Positions 14,946-23,100 of a stretch of 43,919 nucleotides of DNA are shown piece after piece. The stretch spans positions 1 to 43,919 of the forward strand of contig JAHJKL010000084.1 of assembly GCA_018822365.1 (NCBI GenBank), written 5' to 3'. The stretch is from Candidatus Margulisiibacteriota bacterium. Lineage in GTDB: Bacteria > Margulisbacteria > WOR-1 > O2-12-FULL-45-9 > XYB2-FULL-48-7. The notes beneath the pieces were generated by a model. The model did no database searches. It was given only the letters and a program-made list of their open reading frames with translations, and was not told the DNA's origin. How positions within the stretch are numbered: the first letter of the stretch is position 1; each line of letters begins with the position of its first letter. The translations under genes were made by a program, and so were the position numbers.

Positions 14946-16742
14946 TTAAACCGGAAACGTTAGATTGTTCCGGTCAAAGGCGTCGAGCTCTGCGATCAGG
15001 GTTTCAAGCTCTTTATACCCGCTGTCGACCGCTTGCTGGTGCTGATGGGCGCTGATCTGTAATTGTTGAATTTCCGCGCCGCTCTTTTTGCCGCTGGCTT
15101 GCGCGATCTCAAGATTGACCGCTTCCAGCGCCAGTTCTTCTTCGTCGATCCTTTTCTCAACTTCGGCCGTCTTGCTAATGATCGCCTGGCGTTGTTTGCT
15201 GTGGTCGGTCCGTTTGGGTTCCTTGTGCCTGGCGGACTTTTTGGCTTTTTTGGGTGCATCCGGTTCCCAGCCGATCTTGTCCAGGAATTCCTGGTAGCTC
15301 CCCTCAAAAACAAAGACCCGGTCTTCATTAAAAATGATCAGTCGATTGGCCAGATGGTGGAGGAACATTTCGCTGTGGGTCACAATAATGACCGCGCCGG
15401 GGAATTCATCCATGGCGGCGATCATGGAATCGCACGATTCTACGTCCAAATGATTGGTCGGTTCGTCGAGCAGGAGGAGGTTGGTGGGGGAGAGGAGGAT
15501 CTTCCCCAGGGTGACCCGGCTTTTTTCGCCGCCGGAGAGGACAGAGATCTTTTTTAGGGCCAGGTCGCCGGTGAACATCATCGCCCCGCAGGTCTTCCTG
15601 ATATCGCTGTATTTCATGTCCGGCCGCAATTGGTGCAACTCTTCTTCAATGGTTAGCTTTAGATTCAGCCGTTCAATGTTAGTTTGGCCGAAGTAACCGA
15701 TCCTGCAGTCCGGGTGGCGGTTGATCTCTCCTACTTGTGGCTGGAGTTCGCCGGCCAAAAGCCGCAGCAGGGTCGACTTTCCCTTGCCGTTCTTGCCAAT
15801 AACACAGATCCGGTCGTTTTTGCCGATATCGATCGATAAATTCTCGATCAAAAGCCGGTTGGGGATGTATCCGAAAGTAATATTTCCTGCCCGCATTAAA
15901 TAGTTGGCTTCAAACTCGACAGAATTGAAGCGAAAGCCCAGTTCGGAGACTTTGACCAGCTCTTCCTTCATCCCCATTTTTTCCAGCGCTTTGATCCGGG
16001 ATTGGACCAGGCTGGCGCGGGCCGCCTGGGCGCGGAAACGGTTGATAAACTCCATCGCCTCTTCGCGTTTTTTTTGTTCCTTCTGCAGGGTTTTGCCGTA
16101 GCTTTCTTCTTCCACCGCGATCTGCGCAAAAAGTTTGGCGGTATCTCCCTCGATCTTCTTGGCCTTTAGCCGGTGGATCCCCAGGGTATGGGTCGTCACG
16201 CTGTTCATAAAATCACGGTCGTGAGTAATGATCATCAGTTCGTTGTTCCAGCGTTGCAGGAATTTCTTGAGCCAGCGGATCGAGATAATGTCCAGATAGT
16301 TCGTTGGTTCGTCGAGCAGGAGGAGGTGCGGCTCGGAGAGGAGGACTTTGGCCAGATTAAGCCGGACCTGGAAACCGCCGGAAAAATCCGCGGGCGATCT
16401 GTCGAATTCATTCTCGCTAAAACCCAGCCCGCTCAAGATCTTTTCCGCTTTCCAGATCTGGTCTTCTTCTCCTGGCTGAAGGCCGAGGCAGGCCTCCCGG
16501 AGAACGGTCGGTTCGTTAAAGCTAAGATGCTGCTTTAGGTAACCGACGGTATAGTTTTTTGGCAGAGAAATCGTTCCCTCTTCAGGCGCGATTTCCCCCG
16601 TAATTAGCTTAAAAAGAGTGGTTTTGCCCGAGCCATTCCGGCCCACCAGGCCGATCCGCTCACCGCTATGAACGGTGAAGCTGATCTTGTCAAAAAGATC
16701 ATGTCCGGTAAAGGAAAGAGATAAATTGTTTACCTGCAGCAT
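14946..16742 (-). CDS. ABC-F family ATPase (ribosome-associated)
   Basis: This 598-residue protein has two ATP-binding cassettes and no membrane helices. The first Walker A is GRNGSGKT (34-41), with the signature FSGGFQVRL and LLLLDEPTNYLD. The second is GKNGKGKST, with LSGGEKSRV and LLLLDEPTNHLD. A charged linker (about 210-270) separates the cassettes, and a C-terminal coiled coil follows (about 520-590), as in Uup-like members. ABC-F proteins act on ribosomes or on branched DNA intermediates, not in transport. The precise subfamily cannot be assigned by eye. An extended -10 box ends 6 bases before its ATG, so the mRNA should be leaderless. Confidence 0.93.
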   Translation of the reverse strand: MLQVNNLSLSFTGHDLFDKISFTVHSGERIGLVGRNGSGKTTLFKLITGEIAPEEGTISLPKNYTVGYLKQHLSFNEPTVLREACLGLQPGEEDQIWKAEKILSGLGFSENEFDRSPADFSGGFQVRLNLAKVLLSEPHLLLLDEPTNYLDIISIRWLKKFLQRWNNELMIITHDRDFMNSVTTHTLGIHRLKAKKIEGDTAKLFAQIAVEEESYGKTLQKEQKKREEAMEFINRFRAQAARASLVQSRIKALEKMGMKEELVKVSELGFRFNSVEFEANYLMRAGNITFGYIPNRLLIENLSIDIGKNDRICVIGKNGKGKSTLLRLLAGELQPQVGEINRHPDCRIGYFGQTNIERLNLKLTIEEELHQLRPDMKYSDIRKTCGAMMFTGDLALKKISVLSGGEKSRVTLGKILLSPTNLLLLDEPTNHLDVESCDSMIAAMDEFPGAVIIVTHSEMFLHHLANRLIIFNEDRVFVFEGSYQEFLDKIGWEPDAPKKAKKSARHKEPKRTDHSKQRQAIISKTAEVEKRIDEEELALEAVNLEIAQASGKKSGAEIQQLQISAHQHQQAVDSGYKELETLIAELDAFDRNNLTFPV

Positions 16743-16748
16743 ATAATT

Positions 16749-16757
16749 AATATAGCA
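16749..16757 (-). promoter_or_regulatory. Extended -10 promoter of the ABC-F gene, leaderless geometry
   Basis: The minus strand reads TGCTATATT; the hexamer (16754-16749) is separated from the ATG at 16742 by exactly 6 bases. No ribosome site and no clear -35 box are seen. Confidence 0.55.
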
Positions 16758-16795
16758 TATTTATGGGCTGTGGTCCGTTAATATTGCGAGGTCAA

Positions 16796-17515
16796 TTATA
16801 TTTCAGTGGTCAGTCCGACCTGCAGGGCGCTCTGGTAACCGCTGTCCGATAATCCTTTGCCATAGCCGATCACAAATTGAGTGTAATCGCCGAGCCAAAA
16901 ACGCGAACCGAGCTGAAAGGTCAGGGGGGCGGGAGTAACCGAAGAGTTGCCGGCGATCTCGGCAAACAGTTCGCCGTGGTCAGCAAAATATATGGTCTCG
17001 ACCTCCAGGGAATATGAGGTGTAATTGGCGCTGGCCGCTCCGGCCGGGACCCCGACCATGGTGTAGCCAAGGTTTAAGTGCCCGGTCAACAGGCCAAATC
17101 CCTGGGAAAAGATTGCGCTTATTCCATAATCAGGATAACCTGTCCCAGTCCCTAACGAGGGGGATCCATTGGCCAGCTTGGTTGAAAGTTTAATGCTCAA
17201 CCCTTCGCTTTTGGAAAATTGTAATACTTTAACTTTTGCATTGAGCGTAATATCCTGAAGGCCGGTCGGGGTGCTAAGCGAGACCGGCAGGTCCGCTCCC
17301 AACTCAAGATTTCCCAGGATCCCTCTTTTAATGGTAAAAAGTAATTGTTTTTGTTCCCCGCTTTGCGGTTGAAATATAGAATAGCCCATTTCCAGTCCGG
17401 TCCGGTTGGGTGGGGTTGTTTTGACGATATCGGTAGCGAGCGGAAAGCTTGACCAGGCTGGGACGGCCACAGCCACAAACAGAAAAACCGCAAATTGTTT
17501 AAACAATCTTTTCAT
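16796..17515 (-). CDS. Secreted, probably outer-membrane beta-barrel protein of unknown function
   Basis: This protein of about 239 residues has a clear signal peptide (MKRLFKQFAVFLFVAVAVPAWS). The rest has the alternating polar/hydrophobic, aromatic-ended strands of a barrel, such as LELGADLPVSL, GYPDYGISAIF and GHLNLGYTMVG. It resembles the loose group annotated as transporter/MetA-like outer membrane proteins, but I do not recognise a specific family. ATG 17515 is preferred over the TTG at 17524 because the signal peptide begins there; neither has a ribosome site. It overlaps the end of the DUF1015 gene by 17 bases, so it is probably translated by coupling. Confidence 0.65.
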   Translation of the reverse strand: MKRLFKQFAVFLFVAVAVPAWSSFPLATDIVKTTPPNRTGLEMGYSIFQPQSGEQKQLLFTIKRGILGNLELGADLPVSLSTPTGLQDITLNAKVKVLQFSKSEGLSIKLSTKLANGSPSLGTGTGYPDYGISAIFSQGFGLLTGHLNLGYTMVGVPAGAASANYTSYSLEVETIYFADHGELFAEIAGNSSVTPAPLTFQLGSRFWLGDYTQFVIGYGKGLSDSGYQSALQVGLTTEI

Positions 17516-18848
17516 TATGATCAAAGTTATTCAGGACCAGCCCCGAGAGCAGTTTCGGAAAGAAAAAGGTCGATTTGTGGGGCATCTTCTCGAAACTGCC
17601 GGCGATCTCAATGATCTGCTCGATCTTAACAGGATTGAGGAGAAAAGCAAGTTGCGCTTTTTTGGCGTCAACCATGGCGACCGCTTCGTCGTCGTTCTGG
17701 GTATAGAGGATCTTATCTTCGGTTTCATGGGCCATGTGAAGGATCTTCCCAAAAACAGCGTGATGCAGGATGTTGGCGTCGAGCCTTTTCCAGGAAGGGG
17801 AACGGTCTTCTTCAACGATCTCGTCAACGTTTTGATCGGCTTTCAAGGTCAGAAGCAGGAAGCGGTTGTGTCCCAGGTAGAGGCCAAAGGCCGGACCTTT
17901 TTCTCCCGCTTTGGCCAGGTCTTTGACTAGCTTCTTTCTGACGGTTTCGGTGGTTTTTGCGGTCGCCTGGAATACAGACACGTCAAAGAATTGGGCCAGA
18001 TTTTCTTCGAACAGTTTTGGATCAAAAAATGGAAGGTCACGAACGACCCGGTGGATCGGCAGGACGACCAGGCCGGCTCCCTCCAGCGGGGTAAAGTACA
18101 TCATGATGTGGTTATAAGCTTCGTCTTCCGAGAATTTGGTGTTCTTTTGTTTCATTTCGTCCCGGAAGCGAAGAGCCGCCTCGTAGCGGTGGTGCCCGTC
18201 GGCGATATAAACGGCTTTATCTTTCATTTCTTGAACGATCTTGTTGATCCCGGGAAGGCGGTCGACCCGCCAGAGCCGATGGACCGTTCCCAGCGCATCT
18301 TTGACCTCGATCACCGGCTTGCGCTTGGTAAAAGCTTTCAGTATTTTTGTGATCTTATCTTTTTTATCAGAATAAAGGGAAAAGATCGACTCAAAGTTTG
18401 CGTTGGACGCCCGCATTAGCTGGAGCCGATCAAGCTTGGCCTTGGGGTAGGTGAACTCATGGGGGAAAACCTTGCCGCGTCCAAGTTCTTCCAGCCGGAG
18501 GAGAGAGACAAAGCCGAGACGGGAATAAGGCTTTCCTTGAGCCTTGAACTTTTGTTCGTAGGCATAAATATTGGGCTGGTCATCTTTGAGCATGATCTTA
18601 TGACGGAGCCACCCCTGCAAAAAAGCGGCCGCCCGTACATAACGGTTATTATAAATAGTGTCGGAAAGGAACTCTTTCCCCAGGATCAACCTGATAAAGT
18701 TGAAATCACTGGTTTCGTAGAGCTCTTCCTGCAATTCCGGGCTGATAACATCATAAGGCGGGGCCATGACTTTGGTAAGGTTGGCGAGCTTCTTTTTGTT
18801 GTAAATTATCCCTTTGAATGGGAAAATCCTGACCATAATTGGGGTCAT
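17499..18848 (-). CDS. DUF1015 family protein
   Basis: This 449-residue cytoplasmic protein shows the family hallmarks: an opening IFPFKG, then KVMAPPYDVISPE (27-39) and ADGHHRYEAAL (216-226). The function is not established; the family is often found in anaerobes. The histidine-rich ADGHHRYE segment looks like a catalytic or metal site, but no reaction can be assigned. ATG 18848 is used; the in-frame ATG at 18836 would start at VRIFPFKG and also fits the family. The divergent spacer to the 76-residue gene has TATAAG facing this gene (18868-18863), overlapping a TATAAT facing the other way. Confidence 0.88.
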   Translation of the reverse strand: MTPIMVRIFPFKGIIYNKKKLANLTKVMAPPYDVISPELQEELYETSDFNFIRLILGKEFLSDTIYNNRYVRAAAFLQGWLRHKIMLKDDQPNIYAYEQKFKAQGKPYSRLGFVSLLRLEELGRGKVFPHEFTYPKAKLDRLQLMRASNANFESIFSLYSDKKDKITKILKAFTKRKPVIEVKDALGTVHRLWRVDRLPGINKIVQEMKDKAVYIADGHHRYEAALRFRDEMKQKNTKFSEDEAYNHIMMYFTPLEGAGLVVLPIHRVVRDLPFFDPKLFEENLAQFFDVSVFQATAKTTETVRKKLVKDLAKAGEKGPAFGLYLGHNRFLLLTLKADQNVDEIVEEDRSPSWKRLDANILHHAVFGKILHMAHETEDKILYTQNDDEAVAMVDAKKAQLAFLLNPVKIEQIIEIAGSFEKMPHKSTFFFPKLLSGLVLNNFDHNEKIV

Positions 18849-18880
18849 TGTAACATATTTATCTTATAATGCCAAATTCA

Positions 18881-18889
18881 TGATAAAAT
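18881..18889 (+). promoter_or_regulatory. Extended -10 promoter of the 76-residue gene, leaderless geometry
   Basis: TGATAAAAT is followed after exactly 6 bases by ATG 18896. A second candidate, TATAAT at 18865-18870, would give a leader of about 19 bases without a ribosome site. Confidence 0.5.
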
Positions 18890-18895
18890 GACTAA

Positions 18896-19126
18896 ATGAA
18901 ACCAGAGGAAAAACTCCTGCATGAGGTCCGAAGTTTTTTAGAGACGTATAAGGTCCTCCCCCCAGCTAGCAGGGCCAGCTTCGAGGCGATATTGTTTAAA
19001 AACCTGCGAAACGAGGATGAACAGACCAAAAAATTATATCAGGCCCTGATCGCCGCGGCCAAAGATAACAACACGGTAGAGGGGGCGATCGCCGCCCTCA
19101 ATCAGGCGGCCGGCAAGCCTGCTTAA
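18896..19126 (+). CDS. Small helical protein of unknown function (76 aa)
   Basis: This is a short, charged, apparently all-helical cytoplasmic protein. It has MKPEEKLLHEVRSFLETYK at the start, a middle reading ASFEAILFKNLRNEDEQTKK, and an alanine-rich helix (ALIAAAKDN to AALNQAAGKPA) at the end. It has no cysteine, no membrane segment and no recognisable motif. It sits alone between the divergent DUF1015 gene and the convergent parB, whose last four bases it overlaps. The -10 box placed 6 bases before its ATG and the good codon structure support a real gene. I do not recognise a family. Confidence 0.65.
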   Translation: MKPEEKLLHEVRSFLETYKVLPPASRASFEAILFKNLRNEDEQTKKLYQALIAAAKDNNTVEGAIAALNQAAGKPA

Positions 19127-19992
19127 CGCTTGCGCCCTTCAATAATATCGATCACTCTTTCCAGGTCTTCGCGCGAGAAATAATCGATCTCAATTCTCCC
19201 CCGCTCCGGGGTGCCGTAGACCTTTACTTTGGTCGCCAGGCGGTTGGTCAGCTTCTCGATCAAGGAATTCAATTCGGTGTTTTGCGAATAGGCTCGTTTG
19301 GCGGACGTTTTTTTGCGATGGTTGGATTGGGTGGCCGCTTCCGCGTCGCGCACGTTCATTTTTTGCTTGACCATTTGCTTCCAGAGGTCTATCTGTTTGG
19401 CTTCGCTGTCCAGGCTGAGCAGCGTCCTGGCGTGCCCCATAAAGAGCTCTCTCTGGCGGAGGCTTTCTTTGATCGGCTTGGGAAGGGAGAGGAGCCTGAT
19501 CATGTTCGCGACCGTCGAGCGGCTTTTCCCCACTTTTTTGGAGATATCTTCCTGGGTCAGGCCGAATTCGGAAGCCAGACGGGCATAGCCTTCACCCTCA
19601 TCCATTGGGTTAAGGTCTTCGCGCTGCAGGTTCTCGATCAGGGCGATCTCCAGCGACTGTTCATCGGTAAAATCTTTAACAATAGAAGGGATAGCCGCGA
19701 TCCCGGCTAGTTTGGCAGCCCTAAGACGCCTTTCTCCGGCCACCAGCTCATACTTGCCGTTGCGCATCCTGGTCAGGATCGGTTCGATCACCCCTTGGGC
19801 TTTGATCGAATCGGCCAGATCCTGCAGCATTTCCTTGTTAAAGTTGGTCCGCGGCTGTCGCGGATTGGGGATGACCGAATTAATGTCGACGTTAACGACT
19901 GTCCGCCCTCCCATGAAGACCGACCCCTGGGGGATAAGCGCCCCAAGCCCTTTGCCTAAACCTCTTTTTTGCGCGTTAGATCCTGTTGTCAT
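19123..19992 (-). CDS. parB: Chromosome partitioning protein ParB (Spo0J)
   Basis: This 289-residue CTP-dependent DNA clamp loads at parS sites and works with ParA in chromosome segregation. The N-terminal basic stretch KRGLGKGLGALIP, the NPRQPR motif and the CTP-binding GERRLRAAKLAG segment are present. ALIENLQREDLNPMDEGEGY leads into a helix-turn-helix with QEDISKKVGKSRSTVANMIRLL. The C-terminal dimerisation region ends EREDLERVID-like. No parS palindrome was seen in this window by eye. Its start lies 17 bases inside the end of parA, the usual tight pairing. Confidence 0.96.
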   Translation of the reverse strand: MTTGSNAQKRGLGKGLGALIPQGSVFMGGRTVVNVDINSVIPNPRQPRTNFNKEMLQDLADSIKAQGVIEPILTRMRNGKYELVAGERRLRAAKLAGIAAIPSIVKDFTDEQSLEIALIENLQREDLNPMDEGEGYARLASEFGLTQEDISKKVGKSRSTVANMIRLLSLPKPIKESLRQRELFMGHARTLLSLDSEAKQIDLWKQMVKQKMNVRDAEAATQSNHRKKTSAKRAYSQNTELNSLIEKLTNRLATKVKVYGTPERGRIEIDYFSREDLERVIDIIEGRKR

Positions 19993-20743
19993 CTAATACC
20001 TCCCGACATAAATTTTCATAAGCTTCGGCCCCTTTGCTTCCGGGGTCGTAGAACAAGATCGGTTGGCCGAAACTGGGGGCCTCTGCCAGGCGGACATTGC
20101 GGGGGATCACGGTTTTAAACACTTTGCTGCCAAAATACTTTCTGGTCTCTTCAGCGACCTGGGAAGAGAGGAGGGTCCGTGGATCGAACATGGTCAGCAC
20201 TATTCCCCTGATCTTTAATCCGGGATTTAAGTTCTCCCTAACCAGCTCCAGCGTGTGGGTCAGCTGGCTGATCCCTTCCAGGGCGTAATACTCGCATTGG
20301 ATCGGGACGATCACTTCGTCGGCGGCGGTCAGCGCGTTGACCGTTAGGAGCGAAAGTGAAGGGGGGCAATCGATGACCAGGTAGTCATATTGATCTTTGA
20401 CCGCGGCTAGGGCATCCTTGAGCCTGGTTTCACGCGGCAACATTGAAACCAGCTCCACTTCAGCCCCTGCCAGGCGGGGAGTGGAGGGGAGGACATCAAG
20501 GTTGGCGATATTGCTTTTCAAAACCGCCTCTTGAGCATGGACCCCTTCGATCAATATGTTGTACAGGCAGAGGTTTAAATTGCTCCGATCAATGCCAAGT
20601 CCGGCGCTGGCGTTGCTTTGGGCGTCAATGTCGACCAGGAGGATCTTTTTACCGAAAGTGGCCAGGTAAGCGGCCAGATTTACCGTCGTGGTGGTCTTGC
20701 CGACCCCTCCTTTTTGATTGACAACCGCAAATGCTATCGCCAT
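19976..20743 (-). CDS. parA: Chromosome partitioning ATPase ParA (Soj)
   Basis: This 255-residue P-loop ATPase positions the chromosome together with ParB. The deviant Walker A KGGVGKTTT is at residues 11-19, with DIDAQSNAS and the DYLVIDCPPSLSLLT Walker B region following. It is at full family length and has no N-terminal DNA-binding extension, which is typical of chromosomal Soj. It starts 12 bases after rsmG; those bases hold no ribosome site but do hold a perfect extended -10 box. It can therefore be transcribed from its own internal leaderless promoter, as well as by read-through from upstream. Confidence 0.97.
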   Translation of the reverse strand: MAIAFAVVNQKGGVGKTTTTVNLAAYLATFGKKILLVDIDAQSNASAGLGIDRSNLNLCLYNILIEGVHAQEAVLKSNIANLDVLPSTPRLAGAEVELVSMLPRETRLKDALAAVKDQYDYLVIDCPPSLSLLTVNALTAADEVIVPIQCEYYALEGISQLTHTLELVRENLNPGLKIRGIVLTMFDPRTLLSSQVAEETRKYFGSKVFKTVIPRNVRLAEAPSFGQPILFYDPGSKGAEAYENLCREVLDDNRI

Positions 20744-20749
20744 GGCGCG

Positions 20750-20758
20750 ATTATATCA
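20750..20758 (-). promoter_or_regulatory. Internal extended -10 promoter of parA, overlapping the rsmG stop codon
   Basis: The minus strand reads TGATATAAT; its TGA is the rsmG stop codon. The hexamer is separated from the parA ATG by exactly 6 bases (CGCGCC), so transcription should begin at the start codon. A match this exact inside a 12-base gap is unlikely to be accidental. No good -35 box is seen. Confidence 0.6.
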
Positions 20759-21388
20759 TAGGGGTCTTTTTTTTGCCATGCCGCTCCGGCGGGGAAAATC
20801 AGCCGGAGTTGGAGCGATTTTATCGATAAAAACCAGCGACCGGGAATCGTACTTGTCGACCCGGTTGACCAGGCCCCCCAGCCTTTTTATGGAGGCGCCA
20901 GCCCGTTCGATCTCCGGTTCGATCGCCAGCTCCTTGTAAGCGACAAAAAGACCGCCGATTTTAACGAAAGGGAGGCAGTATTCGGCCAGGGTGTTCAGTT
21001 CGGCAACCGCCCGGGCGACCGCCAGGTCAAACTGTTCGCGCCGGGTGGAAAGGACCTCCTCCGCGCGTCCCCAGACAACCTCAACGTTTTTAAGTCCGAG
21101 CCTGGCTGCCAGGTGGGCCAAAAATTCGGTTTTCTTCTTGGTTGCTTCAACCAGGGTCAAATGAATGTTTGGGCAGATGATCTTTAATGGAATTCCCGGA
21201 AAACCCGCCCCTGCGCCAATGTCGACCAGGGATCCTTGCTTTAGCTCCAATGATCTTAGAAGGAGCAGGGAGTCTTCAAAGTGCTTCTTGCGGATCTCTT
21301 CCGGGTCAGTGATCGAAGTTAAATTGAATTTATTGTTCCACTCGATCAGTTCATGGAGATAAATGTTAAATAATTTATCTTCATTCAT
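20756..21388 (-). CDS. rsmG: 16S rRNA (guanine-527-N7)-methyltransferase
   Basis: This 210-residue S-adenosylmethionine-dependent enzyme methylates G527 of 16S rRNA. The opening WNNKFNLTSITDPEEIRKKHFEDSL, the SAM-binding motif DIGAGAGFPGIPLKI (56-70), the VARAVAELNTLAEY segment and the basic end FPRRSGMAKKRPL are all family signatures. The order rsmG-parA-parB is common near bacterial replication origins. It follows bamA after 13 bases without an obvious ribosome site, so it probably depends on read-through translation or a weak site. Confidence 0.97.
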   Translation of the reverse strand: MNEDKLFNIYLHELIEWNNKFNLTSITDPEEIRKKHFEDSLLLLRSLELKQGSLVDIGAGAGFPGIPLKIICPNIHLTLVEATKKKTEFLAHLAARLGLKNVEVVWGRAEEVLSTRREQFDLAVARAVAELNTLAEYCLPFVKIGGLFVAYKELAIEPEIERAGASIKRLGGLVNRVDKYDSRSLVFIDKIAPTPADFPRRSGMAKKRPL

Positions 21389-21401
21389 TTGTCATTGGGC
21401 G

Positions 21402-23087
21402 TTAAAACGCCTGGCCGATCGAGAAGTGCATGATCCCTTCGCTGAAGGTCTTGCCGGCCGGGACCCCGTAATCAAGCCTGATCGGGCCGAGCGGGGTATT
21501 GATCCTCATCCCTGGACCCCAGCCGGAAAGGAAGTTGGCGGTGTCAGGCGCGTCGCCGCTCCAGGCGTTCCCCCAGTCGTAGAAAAATACTCCCTGGAAC
21601 ATGTCGGAAAAATTAAGACGGTATTCGGCGTTAAGGATGATCTTCAGGGTCCCTTTGTGCGCTTCCGATGGGTAGTAGCCGCGAACGGTGTTGGCTCCGC
21701 CGGCCCAGTAAAGCTCGCCGATCGGCACATCCCCTGTTCCGGCGCCAAACCCGCTATGGAAGGCGGCTACCTGGTTGTCGGCAACCGGATAATAATGGTT
21801 AAGGTCTAGGGTTGCTTTGGAGAAGGTTGAGTTGGCGCTTGCCTGTTTGAACCCCTGTTTTAGTTCGAGGGTATAATAGCGCCCCTCCTTAGGGTTGAGC
21901 CAGAAATCACGGGTGTCAAACGCCAGGGTTACCGCCAGGGTGTTGGAAATGTAAGCCTCAAAAGTTGAGCCGCCGTATGGATCGACGTTCTCCCGGCCCA
22001 GGGTGAAGGTGACGCTGTAGTTGCCGCTGAGAGGTTTACCGAATGAAACGTCGGCGCCGTTATACTGCGCCTGCTGGTCGGTCTGGAAAACGTCCCGGCC
22101 GACGGTCAGCCAGCGGCGAAAGGTGAAAGAGGTTTTGTCGCCAAGCTTTTCCGGCCAGAACCAGGGATTGGTGTATTTGAACTGGTATGACGAGAGCTGT
22201 TGCCCGACCTGGCCGCGGATCAACAGACCCTGGGCGGTCCCCATCAGGTTGTTGATCGAGAGGTCAATAAAACCAAAGCCCCCTTCGCGCTCCCCCCAGC
22301 CGCCGCCAAAGTTAATGGTGCTGGTCCGCGACTCCTTGATCTTCAACTCCAGAACGATGTTGTCTTTGGTGCTTCCCGGTTCAAAATTGGGGGTGATCTC
22401 AGAAAAGAAGCCAAGGTTGAAGACGTTGCGCAGGTCTTTCTTCAGCTGGACCTCGTTCAGGACCGTTCCCGGCAAGGATTTAAATTCCCGGAGGATAACA
22501 TAGTCCTTGGTCGAGTCATTGCCGGCCAGGACAATAGACTCCAGGCGCCCCTCAACGATCTTGAAGGTCAGGGTCCCGGTTTTTTTGTCGGTATCTACAT
22601 CGGCGATCCGGGAGAGCATGTAGCCGTCTTTTTTGTAAAGCTCGTTGATCATCGCGATGTCATCCTGCAGCCCTTTGAAGTTCAAAAGATTTCCCGGCTT
22701 GGTCTTGATCTTGGCCTGGAGCTCGGCGGTCGAATAGACGGAGTTGCCTTCAATGACAATGGTGTTGATCTTGGGGTTTTCAACGACATTGAAGATCACT
22801 TTTGATCCGCCGGCAAAAGCCTCGAACGAAGAGGAAACGTCGGCAAAATAGCCGAGAGTATAGATCGCTTTCAAGTCCCCCCTGATCTTGTCGTCCGTAA
22901 TGGTGTTGCCGACCCGGCTAAAAATGACATCAACGATCTCTTTTTCCGGCACTGCCGAGTTCCCCCTGACCTCAATGGCGGTAATGAGCGGGACCAGTTC
23001 AACCTCGGCCGCTTTTTTCGGGGCGGCCAAAAGCCCGCCGGACAAGATCGTTATTCCTAACAAGAGGACAATAGATATTTTTTTCAT
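21402..23087 (-). CDS. bamA: Outer membrane protein assembly factor BamA (Omp85)
   Basis: This 561-residue Omp85 protein inserts beta-barrels into the outer membrane. A signal peptide (MKKISIVLLLGITILSGGLLA) is followed by about three POTRA domains (roughly 35-105, 106-180 and 181-260). A 16-strand barrel follows, with the conserved lid motif NTVRGYYPSE and the family ending GPIRLDYGVPAG. The last residue is phenylalanine, as usual for barrel proteins. E. coli BamA has five POTRA domains and about 800 residues, so this is a short form. It lies 13 bases after tamB with a GAAGGA ribosome site. The pairing suggests a joint BamA-TamB export machine. Confidence 0.93.
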   Translation of the reverse strand: MKKISIVLLLGITILSGGLLAAPKKAAEVELVPLITAIEVRGNSAVPEKEIVDVIFSRVGNTITDDKIRGDLKAIYTLGYFADVSSSFEAFAGGSKVIFNVVENPKINTIVIEGNSVYSTAELQAKIKTKPGNLLNFKGLQDDIAMINELYKKDGYMLSRIADVDTDKKTGTLTFKIVEGRLESIVLAGNDSTKDYVILREFKSLPGTVLNEVQLKKDLRNVFNLGFFSEITPNFEPGSTKDNIVLELKIKESRTSTINFGGGWGEREGGFGFIDLSINNLMGTAQGLLIRGQVGQQLSSYQFKYTNPWFWPEKLGDKTSFTFRRWLTVGRDVFQTDQQAQYNGADVSFGKPLSGNYSVTFTLGRENVDPYGGSTFEAYISNTLAVTLAFDTRDFWLNPKEGRYYTLELKQGFKQASANSTFSKATLDLNHYYPVADNQVAAFHSGFGAGTGDVPIGELYWAGGANTVRGYYPSEAHKGTLKIILNAEYRLNFSDMFQGVFFYDWGNAWSGDAPDTANFLSGWGPGMRINTPLGPIRLDYGVPAGKTFSEGIMHFSIGQAF

Positions 23088-23100
23088 GAAAATTCCTTCT

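Noticed and set aside
19123-21388. parS site or oriC near parAB
   Set aside because: I looked for the parS consensus palindrome and for clusters of DnaA boxes and saw none. The rsmG-parA-parB order alone does not prove that an origin is present.
21397-21412. Short inverted repeat GGCGTT-TT-AACGCC at the end of bamA as a terminator
   Set aside because: The loop would be only two bases and no T tract follows. rsmG begins a few bases later in the same direction, so termination is unlikely.
22200-22805. Plus-strand frame of 201 codons antisense to bamA
   Set aside because: The bamA POTRA and barrel sequence on the other strand fully explains the region; the frame has no recognisable motif.
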